The notes beneath the pieces are model-generated. The model was not told the origin of the DNA. It saw only the letters and a list, made by a program, of their open reading frames with translations, and did not search any database. Shown here one piece after another: positions 23,023 through 33,541 of a stretch of 64,000 bases of DNA. The position numbers and the translations under genes are program-made. Where the stretch lies: NCBI RefSeq assembly GCF_023278565.1, contig NC_064677.1:2232001-2296000 (forward strand), written 5' to 3'. Source of the DNA: Colletotrichum lupini (taxonomy: Eukaryota; Ascomycota; Sordariomycetes; Glomerellales; Glomerellaceae). Numbering within the stretch: position 1 is the first letter of the stretch; the number at the start of each line of letters is the position of its first letter.

Positions 23023-24578
23023 ATAAAACTACTTGGCTACAAACACGGGGATCTAGGCGAGCTACATCAGCCACCTTGGATCTTTTTCTTGAGTGCCTAC
23101 TTATTTCTGCGGAAACGAGCTTCGGAAACAAGACGAACATAGAGCATTGACCATTGGCAAATACCTTCAGGACTTACGCTTGCTTTCAACGGAAGGGGGT
23201 GTCTAGGTTTTGGAAGATTACTTGGAAGGAGGTTGGCTGTCGGTATACCAAGGGATGCGGGAAAAAAAGTTTGCTAGGCTGGAAAGACAAAAAGAGGGTT
23301 ACACTACCGGAACGGACGGACACCACTGTTGGAATTGCTTTCTCCCTGACAAGCGTCAGTATAAAAGGGCGGGCTAGTTAAGGATTGTTGATTACGGCCG
23401 ACCTTGCCTTTGGTTGGACGTTGCGGTTGCGGTACGGTCGGATTTTGGGCGGTCCAAAGGGGAGTGCATAGCGAAGGGAGTGTAACGGGTATACCTGGCC
23501 TTCATTGTGTGTGAGACGTGTTGATTTTTCAATATTTCTAGTTCTTTTTTCCCACTCTCAAAGTCATCATCATCGTGTCTGGTTTCCTCCTCTTCTCTTT
23601 CGACATTTTCCACCATTCTCTGTCTCGTTCCATCTGGCCTTTCTTGTCCCCTTTTCCCTCCTCAACATCATCATATCCATTTCCAGATTGGCTTGGCATG
23701 TACACCCTTTTCCACCTCTCTCTCTTCTCGACACCAAAAAACAACATATGGTTTTGTTCCTATACGGCGGAAATGGGCGGCAGCGTTGTGGGAGTCGGGG
23801 AGTGAAACAGGGTCCAGGGCAGGCAGGCTGGCTTTGGCTTTGAAATAATCTTTGCTCATCTTTTTGAAAAAAAAAAAATGCGAATCCTGTGTTGTCATGT
23901 TTATTGCTGTTGCTCTTGCGTAAAAAGCATAAATGGCGATTGCTATTCGTCCCTGTGTTTTGTTGCTTGCTATGGTGAAGATATTGTTGGCGAGAGAGAA
24001 AGAGAAAGGTATACTGACTTTTGCGGTTTCTGATTCTAATGCATGTGTTTGCCTATGCTGTCCTGATATGTTTTCGGTGATAGAAGGGAGAATAAGGGAA
24101 GAAAAGCTCAGCATGGTGTTCTGGCGCCTGTCTCTCTAGCCCACCTTTGAGTCGTCACAGTTTTCTCATAATTGAAGTCTTTCTGCTCTCCGACTGCCCA
24201 ACCGACGTTGTGAACACTCTCTACCCAAATGATGATTGTACTGCAAATCGCACTTTGCCGGTTGAGATTAGCTTCCTCGCTGATGCCCTTACGAAGTCCC
24301 ATAGTTCCAGAAAATGTATGTCACGTAGGCACGGCGGCACAATGGTTATTCGATGCTACGTTGACAGTTGAAACGTTGAAAGGATAGCATGTTGGGAATC
24401 CGAAGTTATCTCCACAAATGACCACAGACGCCAAAAAAGACGAAAACGAAATGGTAAAAGTGCCATCCTCCGAGTTAGTCGCCGCCGTTTTAGTCCCCCC
24501 CGTCCACCTGAGCCAACTCTAATTGCGGCGAGCCAGCTAATAAAGCTACTTGTAAGTATTCTTGAAACTCCACCTTGC
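23023..24578. other. Convergent 3' region between nrp1 and hat2
   Basis: This 1.55-kb stretch lies between two facing stop codons. It holds both 3' ends, T-rich and pyrimidine-rich sequence (23520-23720) and an A-run at 23867-23878. The longest frames are short and overlap on both strands, with no motifs, so no gene is called. Confidence 0.5.
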
Positions 24579-26157
24579 CTATCGGTCAATCTCGTCAAGC
24601 GGCAAGTCGCCGTCGTCCCTGCCGACAATGGAGTCGGCGACCTTCCAGATCTGAAGCAGGTTGTCCTCGGCGGCACTGCAAACGAGCCAGGGTTCGTTGG
24701 GGTTCCAGCTGAAGTCTGCCAGGTGGTTGGTGTGTCCGCCATGCATGAAGAGACTGTCCTAGTGTAAGCAGCTGAAGTTCCTTGGGTGAGAGTAAGACTT
24801 ACAGTTCTGGGGGTCCATCCTCTTGGTCGTCAGGCATCTGCTCCTCTCCGACGCGGGAGAGGTCCCAGAAGATGACTCTTCTATCGTAAGAGCCACTGCC
24901 GAGGATACCGGCCTCCTGAGGGTGCCATGAGAGAGAAGTTACTGCGTCGTTGTGTCCCTCGAGCGTGTGAACCTTCTCCTTGACATTACGAAGATCCCAG
25001 ATGCCCAGGGTCTTGTCGGCTGATGCCGTGGCAACGAGCACTTCGGATGTGGGGTTGAACGCCAGGGCGTTGATGGCATCCAGATGACCGCGCTTGGCGG
25101 TCACTGCAGCGCGGGTTGTATCGGCTTGCCGCACGTCAATGATTTGCATGGTCAGGTCGTCAGAGACCGTTCCGATGAAGCTCTTGGCGATGGGGTGGTA
25201 TTGAACATCGTTCACAATCTGAGTGTGGTGTGTGTACTTGCGGTGGGGCTTTAGAATGTTGCTACCGCTTTGGAGGTTCTTGAGGTCCCTGTTGAAGACT
25301 GGGTTAGGCTGACGATGATTTTGGGGGATACGTCGAGACAAACCAGAGGCAGACGGTGCGATCTTCACTACCAGACGCAAGGCAGCCTTCCTCATGGGGG
25401 TTCCAGGCCAGGCCAAATCCTTCCTGCTTGTGGCCGATAAGCTCGATCTGAGCATTGACCTTGCCGGTGGGCTGCAGGCTGTGCTTTGTGCGGTCGAAGA
25501 CAAGGACCTTGCCGTCGACGCAAAGGGTCGCAATGATGTCGGGGTTCTGGGGCTGGTAACGCGCCTTGTTGATCTCGCCGGGGTGGTCAATCTTCTGCAC
25601 AATGTTGAACTCGACGGCGGTCGATTGCCCATTTGATGACTTGGCGTGACCTCCAATTTCTCCAGTCCCCTCATTGTAGTCTTCGGGGTTCGGGGCTCGA
25701 GACTTGGGGATCTTAACTTCAGCGATCTGGACGTGGTTCGGGAGGCCCTCGGATGTGTGTGTTCCGAGGAGCAGTCTGTGGATTCGGTAGTTCTTGTCTT
25801 CGGGCTCCTTAACATCAGGGAACCATTGGGTAGTGAGTGTGGGCCATTCGAGAGCGGTGCTATCACATATTTAGTTACAATAGAGTTGCGACTTGTCAGC
25901 TTGTCGTACCTGAGAATCATGTCGTAGAGAAAGGGGCTGTTCTTCTTCCACGTCTTGTACTCTAAAGTCTGTTTAGCAAAATCCCATTCGAAGCCCCGAG
26001 TCTCCTGTAAACCTACCTTCGTTGATGAGACGCTGCTCCTGATCCTCGTCCTCCTCTTGGATCATGTCGACTAGCAGAGAGGTCAGCCTGTCATTTCAAT
26101 TGGAGCTCGTCTGTGAAGCTTACCGTCGACATCGTCAACAACTTGTGCGGGCGCCAT
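24579..26157 (-). CDS. hat2: Hat2/RbAp48-family WD40 histone-binding protein
   Basis: WD40 histone chaperone of the RbAp46/48-Msi1-Hat2-Mis16 family, which binds histone H4 and serves histone acetyltransferase, chromatin-assembly and deacetylase complexes. Exons on the minus strand are 26124-26157, 26017-26070, 25910-25961, 25344-25859, 24803-25288 and 24579-24753, giving 438 residues with every phase closing. The N-terminal helix region INEEYKTWKKNSPFLYDMIL is the H4-binding family signature. LEWPTLTTQWFPD, YTHHTQIVNDVQYHP, the DVR/DLR WD repeats, and [23 protein letters not shown] all follow the family closely. The end is LPLDEIDR. The last acceptor has two candidate AGs eight bases apart; the distal one restores the conserved [10 protein letters not shown], so it was chosen. 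The gene shares a divergent 1-kb region with xrn1. Confidence 0.96.
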
Positions 26158-27163
26158 TGTGTAAAGTCGCGAAACTAAAGTAGAATCGCTCTATTGTGAG
26201 ATCGCTAAGGAACGGTCGTTGGGCTTGTTCAATGTGTTGTGCTTCGTAGCGCAATGGTCGGAAAGTTCTTCTTGCTGGCGCAAACGACGGTCGGGTGGAG
26301 GTTGACGCGAAGTGGAGGTTCTGAAAGAAGGACGCGCAGCGCGTAGATTGAAATTTGGCTGCATACCTAGGTACTTGGCCTGAGCAAGCAAGGGCCAGGA
26401 AGGCTGGGAGACGCTTGCCACGCCAGGACGAAACGGGCATGGGCTCAATCGAAGATGCTCCCCACACATTTCGGCGCGAAAGCATCAGCCTCAGGTCCCC
26501 GGCCGAGGCGGGGCAGTAGCTGTGGCGCAGTCCTACATTGTAGGCCCTGAAGCCAGGCCAATATGCCCCAGAGTTCCGGTGCCAGTGAAAGGCGAAGAGT
26601 CATACCGTCAGGGCCAGAAACACTGATGAGCCTCTGTAGCCACTAGCGCCACAGGATTCTCCCACCTAGCCCCGCCACCGCCCAACACCTAGCTGGAGGC
26701 GGCGGTTCCTGCCCTGCATCATCCAATATCGATTGCGCCCATATCAGCCAGCATCTGGCGTCAGGTCCATCTGTCCAGCTTCATCTGCGCAACCAAAGAT
26801 TCCACGTTCACGACCTCTCAACCCTCCCCCCCTTCACACAGCTCGACAGACCGAGTTCCCTGTTCACCTGGCAGAATCGCAGACAAGTCTGGCTACTCGA
26901 ATAGCCGACTGTTGATTATTCTTTCACTTGTTCATTTACTCTTTTCTTTTTCCGCGTCGCAACCAGCTTGCGACAGGCTCACCTGGACCTCCTGTGTCAG
27001 GACCTCCTTCGTGTTTAGAAGATATTCAAAACCCCAACGGACCCGTTGCATCGCATCGAGACGGATCGATACAGACTTTGTTGTTGTCTGTTGAATCCAT
27101 TGCTTCGCTACAGAGCTTGACCAATAGTTGCGCTTAGCTCAAGCGCGCCACCATCACCACATC
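26158..27163. promoter_or_regulatory. Divergent promoter region of hat2 and xrn1
   Basis: One kilobase lies between two start codons reading outward and must carry both promoters and leaders. A palindromic CCTAGG-type word sits near 26367 and pyrimidine-rich stretches lie near 26910-26960. No specific binding site can be assigned with confidence. Confidence 0.5.
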
Positions 27164-30100
27164 ATGGGGTTCGTCGAGCTTCAACTTCCATCCTTTGGCC
27201 AGTTTGCTAACCCTGTCGCCCGCAGTGTCCCCAAATTCTTCAGATGGCTCTCGGAGCGTTATCCAGCCATCTCTCAGCTTATTGCTGAGAACCGCATTCC
27301 CGAGTTCGACTGTCTCTATGTTCGCCTCCCCCAAAACTACATCACTTCCTGGAATACAGCAGCTAATTCTCTTGGGTAGCTCGACATGAACGGTATCATC
27401 CACAATTGCACGCACAAGGACTCGGGCGAAGATACGACATTCCGTCTTACCGAGGAGGAGATGTTTATACGCATCTTCAATTACATTGAGCACTTGTTTG
27501 GAAAGATCAAGCCGAAGCAGCTTTTCTTCATGGCCATCGACGGTGTTGCGCCGAGAGCCAAGATGAACCAGCAGCGTGCTAGACGTTTCCGAACCGCCCT
27601 CGACAACGAAAAGGCCCGTGACAAGGCGATTGCCGAAGGTGTCGAGATGCCCAAGGAGCCTCCTTTCGACAGTAACTGTATCACGCCTGGTACTGAGTTC
27701 ATGGCCAAGTTGACGCAGCAACTCAAGTACTTTGTCAACAAGAAGGTGTCCGAGGATGCCGACTGGCAGGGCTGCGAGATTGTCCTGTCTGGCCACGAGA
27801 CCCCTGGTGAAGGCGAGCACAAGATCATGGAATACATCAGAAACGCCAAGGCGCAACCTGACTACGATCCCAATGTGCGCCACTGCTTGTACGGCCTCGA
27901 TGCCGATCTCATCATGCTGGGTCTTCTTAGCCATGACCCCCATTTCTGTCTTCTCCGAGAAGAGGTCACCTTTGGCCGCGCGAGTAAGGCCAAGAGCAAG
28001 GAATTGGAGCATCAGAACTTCTACCTGTTGCATCTTTGCATAGTCCGAGAATATCTCGAGTTGGAATTCCAGGAACTCAAAGAGCCTGGACGGCTGAGCT
28101 TTCCCTTCGATTTGGAGCGAGTCATCGATGACTTCATCCTCATGGCTTTCTTTGTCGGAAACGATTTCCTTCCTAACCTCCCCCGCCTTCACATCAACGA
28201 AGGTGCTCTTGCGGCCATGTTCCGCATTTACAAGTCTGTCCTTCCTCAGGGAAAAGGCTACATCAACGAGGGTGGTGTCATCAAGCTTGATCGTCTTCAG
28301 ATTTTGTTGAATGAGCTTGCCAAGGATGAAACCAACCAGTTCGAGGACGATATCAGCGACGAGAAATGGTATCAGTCCAAGAAGCTTGCTGAGTCCAACG
28401 GTGGCGAGAGCCGCAAGCCCAAGGGTAAGGGCCTCGTTCTGACCTCTTCCCAGAGAGACCTGTGGAAGCAGCAGATCAGACCCTATGTCAACAAGCCTTC
28501 AGCCGAACCCCTGGATCTCGGAAGTGGTCTGAACGCCGCCGATCGCAAGTTTGTTCAAGATCTTGCAGATTCCCTCCACATCGAGTGGAACACCAAGGAG
28601 GATGATGAAGGCCATCGTCATCTCCTTTTGTCATTTCCCGCGGGTGCGGAAAACATCAACGACGAGGAAGAGGAGGGCACCCTTGCGCTTTACCGAGTCA
28701 TGCACAACTACGACAAGGCTACCGTTGTTGATGTCACTGGTGAGGATGCTCAGAAGCAGTACAAGGAACTTTATGAGCAGAAGTACCAGGGTTGGAAGAC
28801 CAAGTACTACCTGCAGAAGTTCCCTGAATGGGAGCCTGAGAAGTACGAAACTGAGCTCACAAAACTTTGTGAGAACTACGTGCAAGGTCTCCAATGGGTC
28901 TTGTACTACTACTACCAGGGAATCGCCTCGTGGCCCTGGTACTACCAGTACCACTACTCTCCTTTAACCTCAGGTACGTTAGATCTTGCACTGATTGTTC
29001 AACTTCACTAACAATGACTACAGATGTTGTCAAGGGTCTTGGAGCTGACCTCAACTTCAAGTTGGGCCAGCCTTTCAGACCATTCGAGCAGCTCATGGGT
29101 GTCTTGCCCGACCGAAGCAAGTCCATTGTTCCGGATATCTACTGGGATCTCATGACCAACCCGAACTCGCCCATCTACGATTTCTATCCCAGAGACTTTG
29201 AGCTCGACATGAACGGAAAGCGCATGGAGTGGGAGGCTGTTGTCAAGATTCCCTTCATTGACGAAAAGCGTCTGCTCAGTGCGATGGAGCCCAAGAACAA
29301 GCTCCTCAGCAAGGACCAGAAGGACAGAAACGGCTTCGGGGTCGCTCTCAAGTTCACTTACAACCCCGATGTCAACATCACCTACCCCTCCTCTCTGGTT
29401 GGCGTTTTCCCCGACATCACCCCTTGCCACTGTGTGGAGAACATTTTCGAGCTCCCCAACACTGAGGGTCTCAAGTTCCTCAACGGCCTTACCGATGGTG
29501 CCAAAATCAACATTGAGGCACTGGCAGGATTTCCAACACTGCACACGCTGCCTTACACGGCGTCGCTGATTGAGGGCTTTGGTGTCAACGTATTCCAGGC
29601 AGACAGCAAAAACCCTAGTCAGATCGTCACTCTGACCGAGTCGGAGGTTAGGACGAGAGCGCAGGTGGCTGCAGGAAAGCTAGGCAAACGATGCTTCGTC
29701 GGATACCCCTTTTTGCAGGAGGCCAAGGTCGTCAAGGTCACCGACGAGCTGTTCGACTACGAGCTCGACCAAAACGGCTCAGTCGTCCAGACGCATCTTG
29801 GTCCTAAAGAAATGCACTTCTTCGCCAAGGAGTCCCGCCACATTGAGGATTGGCACTCCAGGCGCCTGGGCATTGTCATTGGCGATGTTGAGTCTCTGGT
29901 GCATATCCATATGCTCAAGGGATTGATCAAGACTGAGGAGGGTGCTTTGATCAAGGAATACGACTTGAACCCCAGCATGAGAAGCGTCTATGCTTCTCAG
30001 ACCATTGTTGACGAAGTCGTCAACGAGGACCAGCGCTTCATTGAGAAGGCTGCTGTCCCTATTGAGGAGGAGTACCCCGTCGGCACCCAGGCCTTCTTCC

Positions 30101-31542
30101 TGGGCGAGTACAACTATGGACGGGCTCTTGAGGTTACCGGCCACGCCAACAACAAGGCCAACATCCGAGTTCTCGTCCTCAAGAACAAGGAGCCCGAGTT
30201 TGCTAAGCCCATCATTCAAGAAATGAAGCGCCAGAACCGATACACTCCATCGTACGCCGTCGCAAAGATGCTGGGCCTCCACCCCTTGATTCTGAGCAAG
30301 ATCCTGTCTTCCTACCAAGTTAACACAGTTGGTGGTCTTCGCGTCAACCTCGGTCTCAACCTAAAGTTCGATGCGAAGAAGCAGAAGGTGCTTGGCTACT
30401 CGCAAAAGTCAGAGTCTGGATGGGAGTTCAGCAACGCCGCTATCGAGCTTTTGGCCAGGTACATTGCTGCCTTCCCTGATTTCTTTGCCGCGATTCAGCA
30501 GAACCCTCAGGCCAGTGACGTGAGCGACACCGATCTCTGGAAGGATCCCAAGGTGGGATCCCAGCGAGTGAAGGAAATCGGAGCTTGGCTCAAGGAGGCG
30601 CAGACCCGCAACTTTGAGAGAGTGCCCTTGGAGGCCGAGCAGCTCGACTCGGTTGTGGTCATGAAGCTTGCTGAGGCAGGTGCACAGGCCTTCACCCAAT
30701 CCCACGAGGTCGAGGTCAAGAACATGAAGGGTGTTCCTCGCTCAGCTATCATGAAGCCTAGCGATGCTGAGCTGTTCTTGAGCGGCCAGAAGTTCGCCCT
30801 TGGCGATCGTGTCAGCTTCCTGTGTTCTTCTGGCAAGGTGCCTCTCGGCAGCCGAGGAACTGTTGTCGGCCTTAGCCGTACCGCCAACAATCTGCTCTTG
30901 GATGTTGTCTGGGACTTGACTTTCATGAGTGGCACCACTTTGGGTGAAAGAGCCCCGCCTTTCCGCGGTATGACAGTCGCTTCCTCCTCGGTACTCAACA
31001 CCACCTTCAAGCAGGTTGTCTCCGGCTCCAAGGCTGGAATGCAGCGCAAGCCTGCCCCGGCCCCTGCGTCGCGTACCACTGCCGCCACGGGCGTTCCTCA
31101 GTACAGGGATGCGCCTGCCCCGGACCGTGGCGCTTGGCGTGGTGGTGCCAACGGCGGCCAGGGTCAGCCTGGCCGCGGCCGCGGTCGTGGAGGCGGCCCC
31201 AACTTGCTCCACAGCACCCTTGTGTACAGACCTCATCCTAACGGTCAACACGGCGGGGAGGAGAACCACGAAGCCAACGGTCAAGGTCAGCGTGGCGGAG
31301 GCTTCCGAGGCAGAGGACGTGGCCGCGGAGGTCCCATTCAGAACCCTGGCTACTCCGGTCTTCACGAACAGCCGGCCCAGCAGCCCATGTACGGCAACGT
31401 GCCGCCCCCAGCCAACCTCGACGCTCGTGGCAGAGGCCGAGGATGTGGGGGACGCGGTGGACGCGGCCGAGGAGGAGCTCGTGGCCGCGGTGCTGCAAAC
31501 GGACAGACTAATGGAGCGACTCCCGACGCCGCCCAATCCTAA
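27164..31542 (+). CDS. xrn1: Xrn1 cytoplasmic 5'-3' exoribonuclease
   Basis: Processive 5'-3' exoribonuclease that degrades decapped mRNA in the cytoplasm. Exons are 27164-27168, 27226-27319, 27380-28973 and 29024-31542, giving 1403 residues. The first coding exon is only 5 nt (ATG GG); splicing restores the family start MGVPKFFRWLSERYP. Active-site motifs include D35 in LDMNGIIHNCTH, GVAPRAKMNQQRARRF, GEGEHKIMEYIR and GLDADLIMLGL. The mid-region (GLGADLNFKLGQPF, PDRSKSIVPDIYWDL, YPRDFELDMNGKRMEWEA) and the SH3-like segment near LGDRVSFLCSSGKVPLGSRG identify Xrn1 rather than nuclear Rat1, which lacks them. The last 150 residues are RGG-rich and low-complexity, as in fungal Xrn1 tails. Introns 1 and 2 (57 and 60 nt) are multiples of three, but only the splice version matches the family. 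Intron 2 contains an in-frame stop. Confidence 0.96.
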
Positions 31543-31901
31543 AAATACATTGTGTGCTTACATTTCTGTGGCCTTTCTTGGTTCAGCAGATACCCCTTGA
31601 TGAAGCGACTTGGTTTCTGATAGATGGCAATGGTTCCCAAAAGTCTATGGAGTATAGAAATGGCATTTACATTGGGCTTGGAGGTGCATGGCGACGGGCC
31701 TTTGTCTGTGTTGGCCAATGTCCGATTTGGGAGATGGTTGGTCTGGAATAGTCCAGACGGTCCGCCGTCGTAGATAGAGTCTGGAGATCAATGCATCAAG
31801 ATGCGTCATCACTTGAGTCCTTTTAGAACATCACTTAGTGTGACAACACAGTTGAACGTGGCCTCAGCTTGGAATTTTATTCATTCACGCAAAAGTCCAA
31901 T
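31543..31901. terminator. Convergent 3' ends of xrn1 and spc3
   Basis: Only 359 bases separate the facing stop codons, so the two 3' untranslated regions and polyadenylation signals probably lie close together or overlap. No gene is present. The exact polyadenylation sites cannot be read from sequence alone. Confidence 0.5.
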
Positions 31902-32667
31902 CTACGTTGAAGGCTTCTTCTCCTTGACCTTGAGAGCAGGAAGCTTGAAGACCTTGCTAACGCCACCCTTGAGTGCCTTCCAGCCGCCGATATCAATGTT
32001 CTGGTTCCACGTCAAGATGCCCACCCACGGTTGAACGTTGTAGTGCAGCTTCAGGACGACCTTGTCGGCTTCCGCGATTTTGCTCGAGGGATGCGTGATT
32101 TGGTACTTTGGCTTCTGGTTCTTGATGTGGAGTTTGCCGCTGCAAAATTTTGTCAGCATTCTGATACGGCCTGCAGCATTCTGATACGGCCTGCTATGAA
32201 ACTTGAGGTCCAAAGTCTTACCGGTTGGGGTCGATGCTCTTGCCCTCGGCGCTCTTCCTCAGCTTGCGCATGGCGGCGGGGCCGATATTGGCAAGGTGGT
32301 CGGAGCTGGGAGCGGTGATGATCTGGTCCCAGATGACGGCCTGGTTTGTGGCGTTTGTGCCGGCGGCCTTCTTTGAGCTATCGGGCCATTCTGCCGTAAC
32401 GTAGACGAAGACCTGCTTGGTGTTCCAGGTGAAGAGCTCCGAGAGGTCGGCGTCGAGGGAGAACTTGATGATGGCGTACTCCTCCTTCTTGGAGGAGTAG
32501 TAGTGGGGGCGTCCCTTCACGACCTGAACGTTTGTGGTCTTGAGGGAGCCTACGGAGGGGGCGCGAGGGGTGATGAGGTCGGAGGCGGCGATGAAGGCGG
32601 CGACGAAGAAGGCAACTGTCGTGAAGAAGCCAAAGGTATTTTGGGCGCGGGTTAGGGTGTTGTACAT
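31902..32667 (-). CDS. spc3: Signal peptidase complex subunit 3 (SPC22/23)
   Basis: Essential accessory subunit of the ER signal peptidase complex, which removes signal peptides from secretory proteins. Exons on the minus strand are 32222-32667 and 31902-32139, giving 227 residues. The start MYNTLTRAQNTFGFFTTVAFF is the usual short cytosolic tail and signal-anchor helix (about residues 12-32). The lumenal domain follows, with AIIKFSLDADLSELFTWNTKQVFVYVTAEW, IWDQII, KYQITHPSSKIAEADKVVLKLHYNVQPWVGILTW and a short basic tail. Length and motif order match the family. The single 82-nt intron carries a perfect 20-bp tandem duplication, which makes it longer than most introns here. Confidence 0.95.
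32154..32193. repeat. Perfect 20-bp tandem duplication inside the spc3 intron
   Basis: The unit cagcattctgatacggcctg is present twice in direct tandem at 32154-32173 and 32174-32193, wholly inside the intron. Without one copy the intron would be 62 nt, close to the other introns in the window. It looks like a recent slippage or duplication event. Confidence 0.95.
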
Positions 32668-33541
32668 TTTGACGAGACCTGGCCACCCTGTTGGGGTGTG
32701 AGGTGGGCTACCTGTTGTCTGGTCGAAAATAAAGAATAAGACGCTTGTCAGCAACTGGATTGCATGAAGGGAAACAGGAAGAAAAAGGGAGTTGAAGCTT
32801 TTGTTCGCGATCAGATGCGACGTGGGAGGCCACGTTTGGGGGAACAAGCTTCAGCCTTGCGGAGCTGGAGATGTGGCTTTAGCGCGCCATTGGTCGGAGC
32901 TTCAGCTTGTGAGGTCCCCTTAGAGGTACCTGGGTACGTCGTCCCCTGCTGGAGCTAAGGAACCTACCGAACCGGTGGTGTGGTCTGTGGGGCCGTAAAC
33001 GGCTCTTACCGGTGGGTACTTTACGGGCCCAGCATGAGAGGTGAATGGCATTTAGATGCATTCCACCTCGGGGGGGTTTTTTTTTTTTGAAGCAGCGGAT
33101 GCGCTTCATCGGATCCTTGTCCATCTGCGTTCGCCTTTATATCACATGTCGTGTCTGCAGCTAGATTTCCTCCTCTCAGTCTTCATGATCACCATGAACT
33201 CCGTAGTAAGTCGCTCTAACGTCAGCAGATGGGAGGAAAGAGACACGACACTTTGCTCTGGTTATCTCCTTCCATGTACGTATCCATGTCCCGCTTTGCA
33301 TATCTGAAGTGCCTTACCTTTTCCTCGTGGTAGTTCCTCTTCTCTTTCAATATCACCACTTGCAATGCTCTCTTCCAACTAAGTCAGGCTGGGCCAAGAG
33401 CAGAAGCTTCCGCATTTGGTCCATTGCAACTGGCTCAATTCCAAACTCTTCTTCTTCTGCGCCCTCCCCTCCCACCACGTAATCCCCCGCCTTCTTCTCT
33501 TCTCACACTTTTCTCAATACCTCGGCTTACAGTGATGCAAC
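32668..33541. promoter_or_regulatory. Divergent promoter region of spc3 and the SUMO protease gene
   Basis: This 874-bp stretch lies between outward-facing starts. It includes a T-run at 33078-33089, GGTACCT-like words near 32928-32936, and a pyrimidine-rich stretch at about 33300-33530 just ahead of the protease start. No coding signal was recognised. Confidence 0.5.

Noticed and set aside
27134..28192. 352-codon minus-strand frame opposite xrn1
   Set aside because: It crosses the xrn1 start and introns and is explained by codon bias of the xrn1 coding strand.
31238..31536. Minus-strand frames opposite the xrn1 RGG tail
   Set aside because: Generated by Gly/Arg repeat codons on the coding strand.
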